From positions 143,478-207,477 of the forward strand of contig NZ_LT706937.1 in the NCBI RefSeq assembly GCF_900155525.1: a stretch of 64,000 nt of DNA, read 5' to 3'. Position 1 is the stretch's first letter. Each line of letters begins with the position of its first letter. This document shows, piece after piece, positions 44,701 through 53,136 of the stretch. This DNA comes from Mailhella massiliensis (GTDB lineage: Bacteria; Desulfobacterota; Desulfovibrionia; Desulfovibrionales; Desulfovibrionaceae). The notes beneath the pieces were generated by a model. It was given only the letters and a program-made list of their open reading frames with translations, did not search any database and was not told the origin of the DNA. The translations under genes and the position numbers were made by a program.

Positions 44701-46376
44701 GGCAGAAGAATACGGGCGCACTCGTCCACGGCCTCGCGGTACACGGGTTCGTCCGCGTACAGTTCCCTGCCCATGCCCACATACTGTGACCCTGCTCCGG
44801 GGAACAGAAAATACACGGCGGGCGCGCCTGCCTCAGACGGCCGGGAGTTTTCGTTCCAGCGGCCTTCCTTCAGATGAGTCAGCAGGGAGGAAACGGAATC
44901 TGCCGCCAGGGCGCGGCGATGAGCAAAATGCCTGCGCCCGCGCTGAAGCGTGTATGCCGCATCCTGAAGCGGAATATCCGCGTGACGTTCAAGAAAGTCC
45001 GCAAGGCGTGCCGTCGCGCCGTTCAGCGACTCTTCCGTCGCCGCGGAAAGAGGTATCACGCACCACCTGCCGGAAGATCGGGAAGCTTCCCTGCAGGGTG
45101 CCTCCTCCAGTACCATATGACAGTTGGTGCCCCCGAGTCCGAAGGAACTCACGGCCGCCCGGAGCGGACCTTCCGCCTTCCACGGGCAGGCTTCGAGCTG
45201 CACATGGAACCGGCTGTTCTCAAAGTCTATTTCCGGGTTGGCCCGCTCAAAGTGCAGCGTGGGGGTGAGCATTCTTCTGTCGAGGCAGAGCATGGCGTGC
45301 ATAAATCCCGCTATACCCGCGGCGGAATTGAGGTGCCCCACGTTGGTCTTGACCGAACCGAGAGCGCAGGGCACGGAAGATGCGCCGTACACCTTTTCCA
45401 GCGCGCGTATTTCCATGGGATCTCCCAGGGGAGTGCCCGTGCCGTGCGTCTCTATGAAGGTGACGCTTCCGGCATCGACACCGGAAATATCCAGCGCCTC
45501 CTGAAGCACGCTCTGCTGACCGTGAACCCCGGGAGCGGAAAACCCCACCCTGTCGGAACCGTCGTTGTTCACGGCGAAACCGCGCACTACGCCGTAAATA
45601 TGATCTCCGGCCTCAAGGGCGTCTTCCAGTCTGCGGAGCAGCACCACGCCCACGCCGTTTCCGTACATCATGCCCGAGGCCCGGTGATCGAAGGCATGAC
45701 AGCAGGCGTCGCGCGACATCGCGCCGTCCTGTCCGGCAAGGTAGCCCGTCTTTTCCGGCAGAGAAACGGACACGCCCCCGGCAAGCGCCATGTCGCAGTG
45801 ATAGTCCAGAAGGGCCTGACAGGCCGTGGCCGCCGCCACCAGAGAACTGGAGCAGGCGCTCTGCACGCTGAATGCGGGCCCCTTCAGGCCCAGCTTGTAG
45901 GCTACCCGCGCGGCGGCATAGTCCTTGTCGTTGCCCATGAGTCTGCTGAAAAAAGGCATGGGATGTTCCGGCATGGTGAGATTGTCGGAAACAAGATAGC
46001 TGCTCTGGGTGATGCTTGCGTACACGCCCACCGAGCTTTCGACCCCCGGTACATGGCCGGCATCCTCGAAAGCCTCCCAGGCGCATTCCAGAAAAAGACG
46101 CTGCTGCGGATCCAGTTCCTCGGCCTCCCTGGGCGTATAGCCGAAAAATTCCGCATCGAATCCGTCCACGTTGCCGAGGACATAGCCTTTCTTCACATAC
46201 TGCTCGTTTTTCAAAAGCCGCCCGGGAATGATTCCGGCAAGCTCATCATCCGTGAACGTCGTGCGAACGTCGGCTCCGGATACCAGATTTTCCCAGAAGC
46301 GCTCCAGCGTATCCGCGCCGGGAAAACGCCCGGCCATGCCGATAACCGCTATGAGACCGTCCCTGTCTTCCGTCAT
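41742..46376 (-). CDS. type I polyketide synthase module KS-AT-KR-ACP
   Basis: Single PKS module of 1544 aa adding one two-carbon unit. The KS has Cys175 in VQSACSSSLV, then HGTGTPLGDP and KTNVGHLNSA. The AT has Ser618 in GHSFGQYLAA and, about 100 residues later, TRAGHS (714-719), an xAGH motif of the kind linked to ethylmalonyl-CoA. The KR begins near 1148 (MITGGFGGVA); its Tyr is in TDYAAGCCVMDA, where Cys replaces the usual Asn four residues on. The ACP has Ser1470 (ELGGDSLHA). There is no C-methyltransferase, unlike HMWP1 of yersiniabactin. ATG 46376 (GAGGTGACT upstream) is chosen; ATG 46412 also has a fair ribosome site. It sits between the two NRPS genes, in order of use. Confidence 0.93.
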   Translation of the reverse strand: MTEDRDGLIAVIGMAGRFPGADTLERFWENLVSGADVRTTFTDDELAGIIPGRLLKNEQYVKKGYVLGNVDGFDAEFFGYTPREAEELDPQQRLFLECAWEAFEDAGHVPGVESSVGVYASITQSSYLVSDNLTMPEHPMPFFSRLMGNDKDYAAARVAYKLGLKGPAFSVQSACSSSLVAAATACQALLDYHCDMALAGGVSVSLPEKTGYLAGQDGAMSRDACCHAFDHRASGMMYGNGVGVVLLRRLEDALEAGDHIYGVVRGFAVNNDGSDRVGFSAPGVHGQQSVLQEALDISGVDAGSVTFIETHGTGTPLGDPMEIRALEKVYGASSVPCALGSVKTNVGHLNSAAGIAGFMHAMLCLDRRMLTPTLHFERANPEIDFENSRFHVQLEACPWKAEGPLRAAVSSFGLGGTNCHMVLEEAPCREASRSSGRWCVIPLSAATEESLNGATARLADFLERHADIPLQDAAYTLQRGRRHFAHRRALAADSVSSLLTHLKEGRWNENSRPSEAGAPAVYFLFPGAGSQYVGMGRELYADEPVYREAVDECARILLPLLGEDVRDVLYAEGAATEEAARKMATPTFSFASLFATEYALARLWMHRGIRPAGCVGHSFGQYLAAVMAGVFSLEDALAVAVRRGQLMDRVEEGAMLLLYAPEEAVLPLLEGSLSVAAVNAEKLCTVSGRPEDMNALEEKLGSLRIHYRRVAATRAGHSVLMEPILQDFRKMLSSVHMQKPVLPLLSNVSGTWMTDEEAVSPDCWTAHIRRPVRYSENIAAVLKDGNAVLLEVGPGKVLGTLARRHADLKGQPIVFSMRDEGQSIGDGQAFASACAALYVAGAELVWPEEGLRISMPTYAFAHRSYWSPQAGPRSAVQTEGTALASMMGRFMEKKSSIDDWFVLPQWRRTFLPRFPEKASAGRFLLLADDSGVADSLAGRIALHGGEAALVRMARGKLHDGELSARPGVEEDMRAVLETLRDTGFEPDFVIHAWLAGGEDGTEEEMYARGYQSLVGLVRALSSLNMDGRHVGIAVLADGVQTVTGRERTMPEKAAVLGPCRVIPQEYRNMQTCSIDIELPAGGEALPDDILDAVLSDVLVLRDILEEKSPAAAHAETIAYRGRSRLEETFAHIPLAPGRENGSSVLRRGGVYMITGGFGGVACELSRYLVRGWEARLVLVGRTPLPPRDRWDAYLSSCADDAVAFRIRHVRELEAMGGECLVMAADTADIVQMTRVCDAALERFSVINGVFHAASTVSSGMIQAQTDERARAVIDTKARGARVIGKLMERTAPDFVMLFSSLCSCTAPLGFTDYAAGCCVMDAFARAAAHRLPYRVVSVNWGYWDGIGIGMELLPKMMETVGASVETGGILAHEGMECIRRILELSEAQVMVSPSDYPTLAAELRNSAKKVLREYASGRASSACSKRPRLSVPYVEPESAVEKVIAAVWQEILGFDAVGLDDAFAELGGDSLHAIPMVSRLEGIFHTRVPIRALIKENTVRKLAAYLMAGERKAGQTARIAELFIKIRNMSADEVKAMLARKGQL

Positions 46377-46440
46377 AGTCACCTCATTTCTTCCATGGTT
46401 TTCCGCCGCCATGTTCTCTCCGCCGCGCTCTTCCCCGCCG

Positions 46441-49400
46441 TCAGTTTCCGGCCCGCCGTATCCGGCCGAGGCGCTTTTTGCGCATGGCCGCACGGTCGGA
46501 TGTTTCGCGGCCCGCGCCGCCCCCTTCTCCGTCACCGGAAAGGAATGCCGCCATGGTGCGGATATCCGGGTATTCGAACACGCTCACCAGCGGAAACTCA
46601 CGCGCAAAACGCCGTACCAGTTCCCTGTGCAGTCTCACGGCCAGCACCGAGGTGCCGCCTGCATCGAAAAAGTTTTCGTCGATGCCCGAAGGTCTGCGTC
46701 CCAGCACGGCGGCCCAGGCGTCGGCTATCCTCTTCTCCGCTTCCGACGAAGCTTCGACCGCGGGCCTTTCCTGAACGGAACAGCCCTCCGCCATATCCCG
46801 AAGGCGCTTTCTGTCCACCTTGCCGTTGGAGGAAAGAGGCATGGCTTCCAGCTTCACTACGCCGGAAGGAACCATGTACCCGGGAAGTTTTTCCCGTACC
46901 GTCAGAAGAAGTTCTTCCGTATCCACCGTTTCTCCGGTCACTACGAAGGCGACAAGCCTGCGTTCCGACGCATGTTTCCCGGCGACCTCCACAACCGCCT
47001 CATGTACGTCTCCATGGGAAAGCAGCACGGACTCGATTTCTCCCAGCTCGATGCGGTGTCCGCGGATTTTCACCTGAAAATCCCTGCGGCCGAGAAATTC
47101 CACGTTACCGTCCGGCATCATGCGCCCCATGTCGCCCGTCCGGTACATCCGCTCGCCCGTCACGGGATGGAGGAAAAAGCTCTCGGCCGTACGTACCGGG
47201 TCTCTCCAGTAGCCGCGGGCAAGCCCCGCGCCTGCGATGTACAGTTCCCCGGGCACATGGTCGGGACAATCCTCAAGGCGCGAATTGAGCACATGCCAGC
47301 GCTGATTGCGCAGCGGCCTGCCGTAAGGCACGCTCTTCCATCCGGGAGCCACCTCCTCTATGGGATAGAAAATCGACCAGATGGAGGCTTCCGTTGCGCC
47401 GCCGAGACTGTACTGCTCCGCCCGGGGAGCCGCTCTGCGCAGCCGCTCTGGAAGATCAAGGGGAATCCAGTCGCCGCTCATAAGCACAAGGCGCAGCGGA
47501 ATACTCCCCGATTTACCGGTAAATTCCATATATTCCACCAGCATCTGTACAAGCATGGGCACGGAGTTCCATATCGTCACGCCTTTTTCCGCCGCCAGTT
47601 CCAGCCAGTGGGAAGGATCCTTCAGACGGTCCGCATCCGGGAGCACCACCGCCGCTCCGGCAAGGAGCGCCGCCCAGATGTCATACGCGGACAGGTCGAA
47701 CTGCAGCGCGGAAAGTCCGAAAAGCCTGTCCTCCGGCGTAAGATGAAAACGCCCGTTGATGTCGAGCACGGTATTCACCACGCCCCGGTGGTCGATGGCC
47801 ACGCCCTTGGGACGTCCGGTGGAACCGGAAGTATAGATGACATAGGCAAGGTCTTCTTCCGTCACGGCAGCATCCGCGGCTTCTTCGGCAGGGCCCAGGC
47901 AGTCCACGGCCAGAACGCCGATTCCCCCGGGCAGCCTCAGCGCAGGAACATGACGCTGCTGCACAAGCAGTACGCCGAGCCCCGCCTCCCGGACGATCTG
48001 CTCAAGACGTGCGGCAGGCACATGCACATCCACCGGCACATAGGCGGCCCCGCAGAGCACGACGCCTTCCGCGGCCGCCACCTGCTCCCAGCCCTTGTCC
48101 ATGACTATGCCCACAAGATCTCCGCGCTTCACTCCGGCCTGTGCAAGCCTGCCCGCCACGGCGCAGGCCCGCCGATACAGCTCCCCATGGGTCAGCGTCA
48201 GGTCCGGGGTTATCACGGCAGGCCTGTCCGCATGTTCGACCGCAGCCCTGCGGACAAGAGAAGCCAGCGTGCCCGCAGGCGTTTCCCAGGCCGTATCGTT
48301 GTAAAGAGCGCGGGCACGCAGCTGCGCATCCGACAGCGTCATGACGCTCTGCCTCGTCCACAGCTCCGCATCTGAAGACAGGCGCTGAAGAAGATCCACA
48401 TAGGCGCAGAACATCTCCTCCACCATGCCCTCGGGAAAAAGTCCTTCCACCACATCCCAGTTGAGCATGAGCGCCCCGTCCTGCTCATAGGTCTGATGGT
48501 CCAGCCAGACCTGCGGCGTCTGCGTGAGGCTGGTCACGAGCGTGCCCAGACCGGAAAAGCTCGACGCATCCCGCCCGGCCGCACCGAACCCCGCCGCCCC
48601 CGTAAACACCACGGGCATACGCATGGGCCGCCCCGCGGCAGCAAGCTCCCGCAGAACACGCACTCCGCTTACCGTGCGATGGCTCATGTCTTCCCACAGA
48701 CGGCTCTGGATGCGCCTCACCCTGCCGAGGAAGGAGGCTTCGGCATCCATATCCACTTCCAGAAGTTCCACGGAGGAAAAATCCCCTACGATGTCGTTCA
48801 CCTCGGGGTGCAGCGGCAGACGGTTGAACACCGTGAGATTCAGCGTGAACCGGGGCGAGGCGCTCCAGCGGCCTATGACCTCGGCATACACCGCCGCCAG
48901 CACGCTGGACGCGGACAGGCCCAGATCCCGTATGCGGGCCTGAAGAGCCGTCCATACGCCGGGTTCGAGCGAAGAGGCGAACCGTATCGTGCGGGCGCAG
49001 GAAAGTTCCCCGGGCTGCCGGGCAAGAGGCAGTTCGGGGGCAGGAGGAAGCGTATCCAGCCTTGCCTTCCAGTACTCGAAGTCCCTGCGCCTGCGTTCCG
49101 AGCCTTCCAGTTTCTCTTCCGCCAGTACATAATCGCGGAAGGAAAGGGAAAGCGGACGAAGTTCCGTCTCCGGTTCGGCGTACAGTTTCCGCCATTCCTC
49201 AAGCAGAAGAAAAATACTCCATGCGTCGGCGATCATGGCGTCGAAATCAAGGAAAAGGCGAAGCCGTTCCTTCCCTCTTTCTCCGTATCGCGCCGCGCGG
49301 ATGTCGAAAAGCGGCCAGACGTCCGCGGGAAGCATCTGGGAAGACATCTCCCGGCGGATTTTCGTCATGATGCTTCCGGCATTCTCCTCCCCGCCGAGTT

Positions 49401-52400
49401 CGTACACGCGGAAGGCATACGGCTCCGCAGCAGGCAGCACCTTCTGCGTTCCGTCCGGCAGAAAGACCGCACGCAGCATGTCGTGCCTCCTGATGAGCAT
49501 GTTCCATGCCCGGGCAAGGCGTTCAAGATCCATGCCGTCGTTGTCGAACTCGAAATAGACGTGACTGGAAACATTGCCGAGCTCATACGCCCCGATGCGT
49601 CCTATCCAGTAGGCGTGCTGCACGTCCGTCAGCGGGAAGGGAAGGAACCTGCCGTCGGCATTCTCCTCCACGCGGGGCAGCTCCTCTTCCTGCCGCTTTT
49701 CCCCGCTGTCCAGACATGCCGCCAGTCGGGATATGTCCGGGCAGCGGAACAGCATGTCCAGGGAAACCTCGCGTTTCAGTTCCCTGCGCATTTCCGCCAC
49801 AAGGTGCGTGGCCACAAGAGAATCGCCGCCGAGCTCAAAGAAGTTGTCGTGAGTTCCCACCTCGGGCAGATCAAGAACGCGCCGCCACACAAGGGCGAGT
49901 GCCTGTTCCGTAGCCGAAAGAGGCCCCGCCTCTTCCTGCGCCTTTTCCTCAAAAGCAGGCAGCGCCTTGCGGTCGAGCTTGCCGTTTGCGGAAAGAGGCA
50001 GCTGATCAAGCCTTCCGTACACGGAAGGAATCATGTATTCCGGCAGACATCCGGCAAGATGCGCGTCGAGCCCGGCAAAAAGAGCCTCATCCCCGTTTTC
50101 AAAGGCCTCGCTCACCACATAGGCGCCGAGCCTGCGTATGCCCCTGGCTCCGGTAACGATGACGGCCACGGCATCCTTCACGGCGGGGTGCCGCCTGAGG
50201 GCGGCCTCTATCTCGCCGAGTTCGATGCGGTGTCCCCGCACTTTTACCTGACTGTCGGCCCGGCCGAGAAACTCTATGGTACCGTCCGGCCAGAAGCGTC
50301 CCATATCACCCGTTCTGTACCAGCGTACGCCCTTTTCTTCGAGAAAACGTGCTGCGGAAAGCTCCGCATCGCCGAGATAGCCGCGAGCGACCCCGGCCCC
50401 GCCGATCCACAGTTCCCCCTCGACAAGATCCGGGCAGTCCCTGCCTCTGCCGTCCACCACGCGGTAGCTCTGATGCAGAAGCGGACGACCGTAGGGAATC
50501 GACTTCCAGAAGGACGGCACGGGGACGGAAACTTCCATGATGTTCGACCATACGGCGGCCTCCGTCGCGCCCCCCATGGCGATGAAGCGCGCCTGCGGCG
50601 CACGGAGCGCAAGACGGGAGGGCAGATCCAGTCCTATCCAGTCGCCGGAAAGCAGCGCGGCCCGCAGGGGCAGACTCTGCCCTCTTCCCTCGGCGGCGAC
50701 AAGGAGCATGTCCAGCAGTACGGGGACGGAATTCCACACCGTCACGCCCCATCGGAGGACAAGGTCGAGCCAGTCCTCGGCGCTGCGCCGCATGGATTCA
50801 CCCATGGTCACCAGTCTGGCCCCGGCAGACAGCGTGCCGAAAATATCGTACACGGAAAGATCGAAATCCAGGGAGGACACTGCAAGGCAGGCGTCTCCCT
50901 CGCCGAGACACAGCCTGTCGTTGATGTCTCGTATGGTGTTCGCCGCGCTTTTGTGCTCTATGGCCACACCCTTGGGTTCCCCCGTGGAACCGGACGTGAA
51001 AATGACGTAGGCAAGATCCGCGGCATCCGCTTCCACGGGAGCGTCCAGAGGCGGCACGGAAAAGCGTCCCGCCATATCCACAAATTCCGTCCCGTCAGGA
51101 AAAGAAGAGGGTTCCACCGCGTCGGCGGAACCGAGAACGAAGCGGCCGCCCGTGCGGCGAAGTATGCGCTCCCGCCTTGCCGAAGGCTGCGAAGGACTGA
51201 CCGGAACATAAAACGCTCCGGCGGCAAGCACGCCGAGCACGGCTACGACCTGCTCCCTGCCCCTGGGCAGAGTGACGGCCACGGGCATACCTTTCTTCAC
51301 GCCTCGTTCACGAAGAAGAGCCGCCGTGCACAGGGCATCGCGCGCAAGTTCCGCATAGGTGAACATCTCGCCGGTCACGCCGTCCACAAGGGCCGGAACG
51401 TCGCCGCGCTCCTGCGCAAGAGCAAAAAACTCCGCGTGAAGAAGGCGTTCTGGCGCAGGCCCGGCCAGCGCCCTGTCCCTTTCCCTCGCAACGCGCTGAT
51501 GTTCCGGCAGCACATCGGGCACCATATCCCAGCGCGCGGCGTCTTCGGAAAGCCATTCCAGAAGCTTTCCGCAGGCAAGAAGCATATCCTCCACCACGCC
51601 TTCCGCAAAAAGATCCTCGGCCGTATCCCACGCAAGAGTAAGCGCCCCGTCGGCTTCCTCATAGACCTGATGATCCAGCCAGACCTGAGGCGTCTGCGAA
51701 AGCATGTCGTGCATCTCGCCGAGGTGTTCCCTGCACTCGGAGGTGAGAAGAGGCGTACCGAGATTGCAGGCGAACACCACCGGAGCAAGGAACGCTTCGC
51801 CGGGACGGAGTTTCGCAAGTTCCCGCTGTACGCGCACACCGGAAAAGGAAGAATGCGCCGCATTTTCGTAAAACCGGGCCTGAACGTCCTTCAGCCGGGC
51901 AAAAAAGTCCTTTTCTTCCGTGCAGTCCACATCCACCAGCAGAAGACTGGTGAAATCCGCCACCACGTCTTCCAGGCCGGCTTCTCCCGTCTCGCGGTCG
52001 AACAGGGGAAGATTGATGAAAAAGCGGGAACAGGCGCTCCAGCGGTCCAGCACTTCGGCATAGGCCGTAAGCAGCACCATAGCAGGCGTGACGCCCCGGC
52101 GCCCGGCCGTATCCTTCACGGCCTTCCATGCTTCCGGAGCGAGACGGAAGACCCGGCGCCGGTATGCAGCCTTCTCCACCAGAGACGGATCGCACCTGAG
52201 CGGAAGCGCGGGCGGCCCGGGCAGCAGGGCAAGGCGGCTCTTCCACCACTTCTCGTCGCGCTCCGCATCGGCACGGATCCGCTCCGCCCTTTCCGCCAGA
52301 TAATCGGAAAAACGCCAGCCGGGAGGAGCCGCAGGCACAACGCCGCGCGCATAGGCGGCCGCCAGATCGCGCAGCACGATACAGAAGCTCTGCACGTCCG

Positions 52401-53097
52401 CCACCAGCAGATCGATATCAAAGAACAGGCGCGTACGGCCGCCGGAAAGCAGGCACAGCTCAAGCCCGGCCAGCTTTCCCGCCGACACGTCGAACCTGCG
52501 GCAGGAAAGCCTTTCCCGCAGCTCCGCCAGAAAGGCGGATTCCTCTTCTCCGTTCATATGGGCGCAGTCATGAACGATCAGAGGATCGGAAGCCGGTTCC
52601 GGCAGAATGCGCTGCCTGCCGTCCTCGAGGAAGGCCGTTCTCAGCATGGCATGATGACCGAGAACGATGTTCCACGCCCCGGCCAGACGAACGGGGTCCA
52701 CGTCGCGCCCGTCAAGCTCCATGTAGGCATGGCAGCCCACGCCGCCGAGAGCCTGCCCGTCTCTGCGACCTATCCAGTAGGCATACTGAACATCCGTCAG
52801 CGCAAAAGGAGCGTCCCCGTCTCCCGGGCCTTCCTGCCTGAGCGCCGGAACCTCCAGTCCCGCCCGGAGCTTCAGAAGTTCCATCCAGCGGCCGAGCGCA
52901 GGTTCCGCCATCATCTCGGCAAAGGTAACCTTCACTCCGGCCTTGCGCCACCGGCTCACAAGACGCATGATCTTCAGGGAATCCAGTCCCAGCCCGACAA
53001 GATTGTCCGTATCGGTGAAATCCGTCGTTGCGACCAGTTGTTCCACACTCCGGCGGACAACGCCGTACTCTATGACTGCAGAGTCCTTCACTGCCAT
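46441..53097 (-). CDS. NRPS ArCP-Cy-A-PCP-Cy-A-PCP (HMWP2-like)
   Basis: Starter NRPS, 2218 aa. The aryl carrier has Ser40 (LGLDSLKIM) and accepts the salicyl group. Cy1 (about 95-540) has the intact motif D229-LLVA-D-VQ-S237. A1 (about 550-1050) has SGSTGEPKG near 702, and its pocket reads D-L-Y-N-L-S-M-V-W-K. PCP1 is Ser1093. Cy2 (about 1153-1600) has D1286-AMIA-D-AW-S1294. A2 (about 1620-2080) reads D-L-Y-N-L-S-L-I-W-K, the standard cysteine code. PCP2 has Ser2150 in the variant DAGGTSVLAV. Two cysteines should be added and cyclised to thiazolines. HMWP2 of yersiniabactin has a single A domain for both cysteines; here each module has its own. The start lies 39 bp after the ligase stop. Confidence 0.94.
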   Translation of the reverse strand: MAVKDSAVIEYGVVRRSVEQLVATTDFTDTDNLVGLGLDSLKIMRLVSRWRKAGVKVTFAEMMAEPALGRWMELLKLRAGLEVPALRQEGPGDGDAPFALTDVQYAYWIGRRDGQALGGVGCHAYMELDGRDVDPVRLAGAWNIVLGHHAMLRTAFLEDGRQRILPEPASDPLIVHDCAHMNGEEESAFLAELRERLSCRRFDVSAGKLAGLELCLLSGGRTRLFFDIDLLVADVQSFCIVLRDLAAAYARGVVPAAPPGWRFSDYLAERAERIRADAERDEKWWKSRLALLPGPPALPLRCDPSLVEKAAYRRRVFRLAPEAWKAVKDTAGRRGVTPAMVLLTAYAEVLDRWSACSRFFINLPLFDRETGEAGLEDVVADFTSLLLVDVDCTEEKDFFARLKDVQARFYENAAHSSFSGVRVQRELAKLRPGEAFLAPVVFACNLGTPLLTSECREHLGEMHDMLSQTPQVWLDHQVYEEADGALTLAWDTAEDLFAEGVVEDMLLACGKLLEWLSEDAARWDMVPDVLPEHQRVARERDRALAGPAPERLLHAEFFALAQERGDVPALVDGVTGEMFTYAELARDALCTAALLRERGVKKGMPVAVTLPRGREQVVAVLGVLAAGAFYVPVSPSQPSARRERILRRTGGRFVLGSADAVEPSSFPDGTEFVDMAGRFSVPPLDAPVEADAADLAYVIFTSGSTGEPKGVAIEHKSAANTIRDINDRLCLGEGDACLAVSSLDFDLSVYDIFGTLSAGARLVTMGESMRRSAEDWLDLVLRWGVTVWNSVPVLLDMLLVAAEGRGQSLPLRAALLSGDWIGLDLPSRLALRAPQARFIAMGGATEAAVWSNIMEVSVPVPSFWKSIPYGRPLLHQSYRVVDGRGRDCPDLVEGELWIGGAGVARGYLGDAELSAARFLEEKGVRWYRTGDMGRFWPDGTIEFLGRADSQVKVRGHRIELGEIEAALRRHPAVKDAVAVIVTGARGIRRLGAYVVSEAFENGDEALFAGLDAHLAGCLPEYMIPSVYGRLDQLPLSANGKLDRKALPAFEEKAQEEAGPLSATEQALALVWRRVLDLPEVGTHDNFFELGGDSLVATHLVAEMRRELKREVSLDMLFRCPDISRLAACLDSGEKRQEEELPRVEENADGRFLPFPLTDVQHAYWIGRIGAYELGNVSSHVYFEFDNDGMDLERLARAWNMLIRRHDMLRAVFLPDGTQKVLPAAEPYAFRVYELGGEENAGSIMTKIRREMSSQMLPADVWPLFDIRAARYGERGKERLRLFLDFDAMIADAWSIFLLLEEWRKLYAEPETELRPLSLSFRDYVLAEEKLEGSERRRRDFEYWKARLDTLPPAPELPLARQPGELSCARTIRFASSLEPGVWTALQARIRDLGLSASSVLAAVYAEVIGRWSASPRFTLNLTVFNRLPLHPEVNDIVGDFSSVELLEVDMDAEASFLGRVRRIQSRLWEDMSHRTVSGVRVLRELAAAGRPMRMPVVFTGAAGFGAAGRDASSFSGLGTLVTSLTQTPQVWLDHQTYEQDGALMLNWDVVEGLFPEGMVEEMFCAYVDLLQRLSSDAELWTRQSVMTLSDAQLRARALYNDTAWETPAGTLASLVRRAAVEHADRPAVITPDLTLTHGELYRRACAVAGRLAQAGVKRGDLVGIVMDKGWEQVAAAEGVVLCGAAYVPVDVHVPAARLEQIVREAGLGVLLVQQRHVPALRLPGGIGVLAVDCLGPAEEAADAAVTEEDLAYVIYTSGSTGRPKGVAIDHRGVVNTVLDINGRFHLTPEDRLFGLSALQFDLSAYDIWAALLAGAAVVLPDADRLKDPSHWLELAAEKGVTIWNSVPMLVQMLVEYMEFTGKSGSIPLRLVLMSGDWIPLDLPERLRRAAPRAEQYSLGGATEASIWSIFYPIEEVAPGWKSVPYGRPLRNQRWHVLNSRLEDCPDHVPGELYIAGAGLARGYWRDPVRTAESFFLHPVTGERMYRTGDMGRMMPDGNVEFLGRRDFQVKIRGHRIELGEIESVLLSHGDVHEAVVEVAGKHASERRLVAFVVTGETVDTEELLLTVREKLPGYMVPSGVVKLEAMPLSSNGKVDRKRLRDMAEGCSVQERPAVEASSEAEKRIADAWAAVLGRRPSGIDENFFDAGGTSVLAVRLHRELVRRFAREFPLVSVFEYPDIRTMAAFLSGDGEGGGAGRETSDRAAMRKKRLGRIRRAGN

Positions 53098-53136
53098 GTA
53101 TTCCTACCTGTTTCCAAAAATTGTCTGCCGGAAAAA

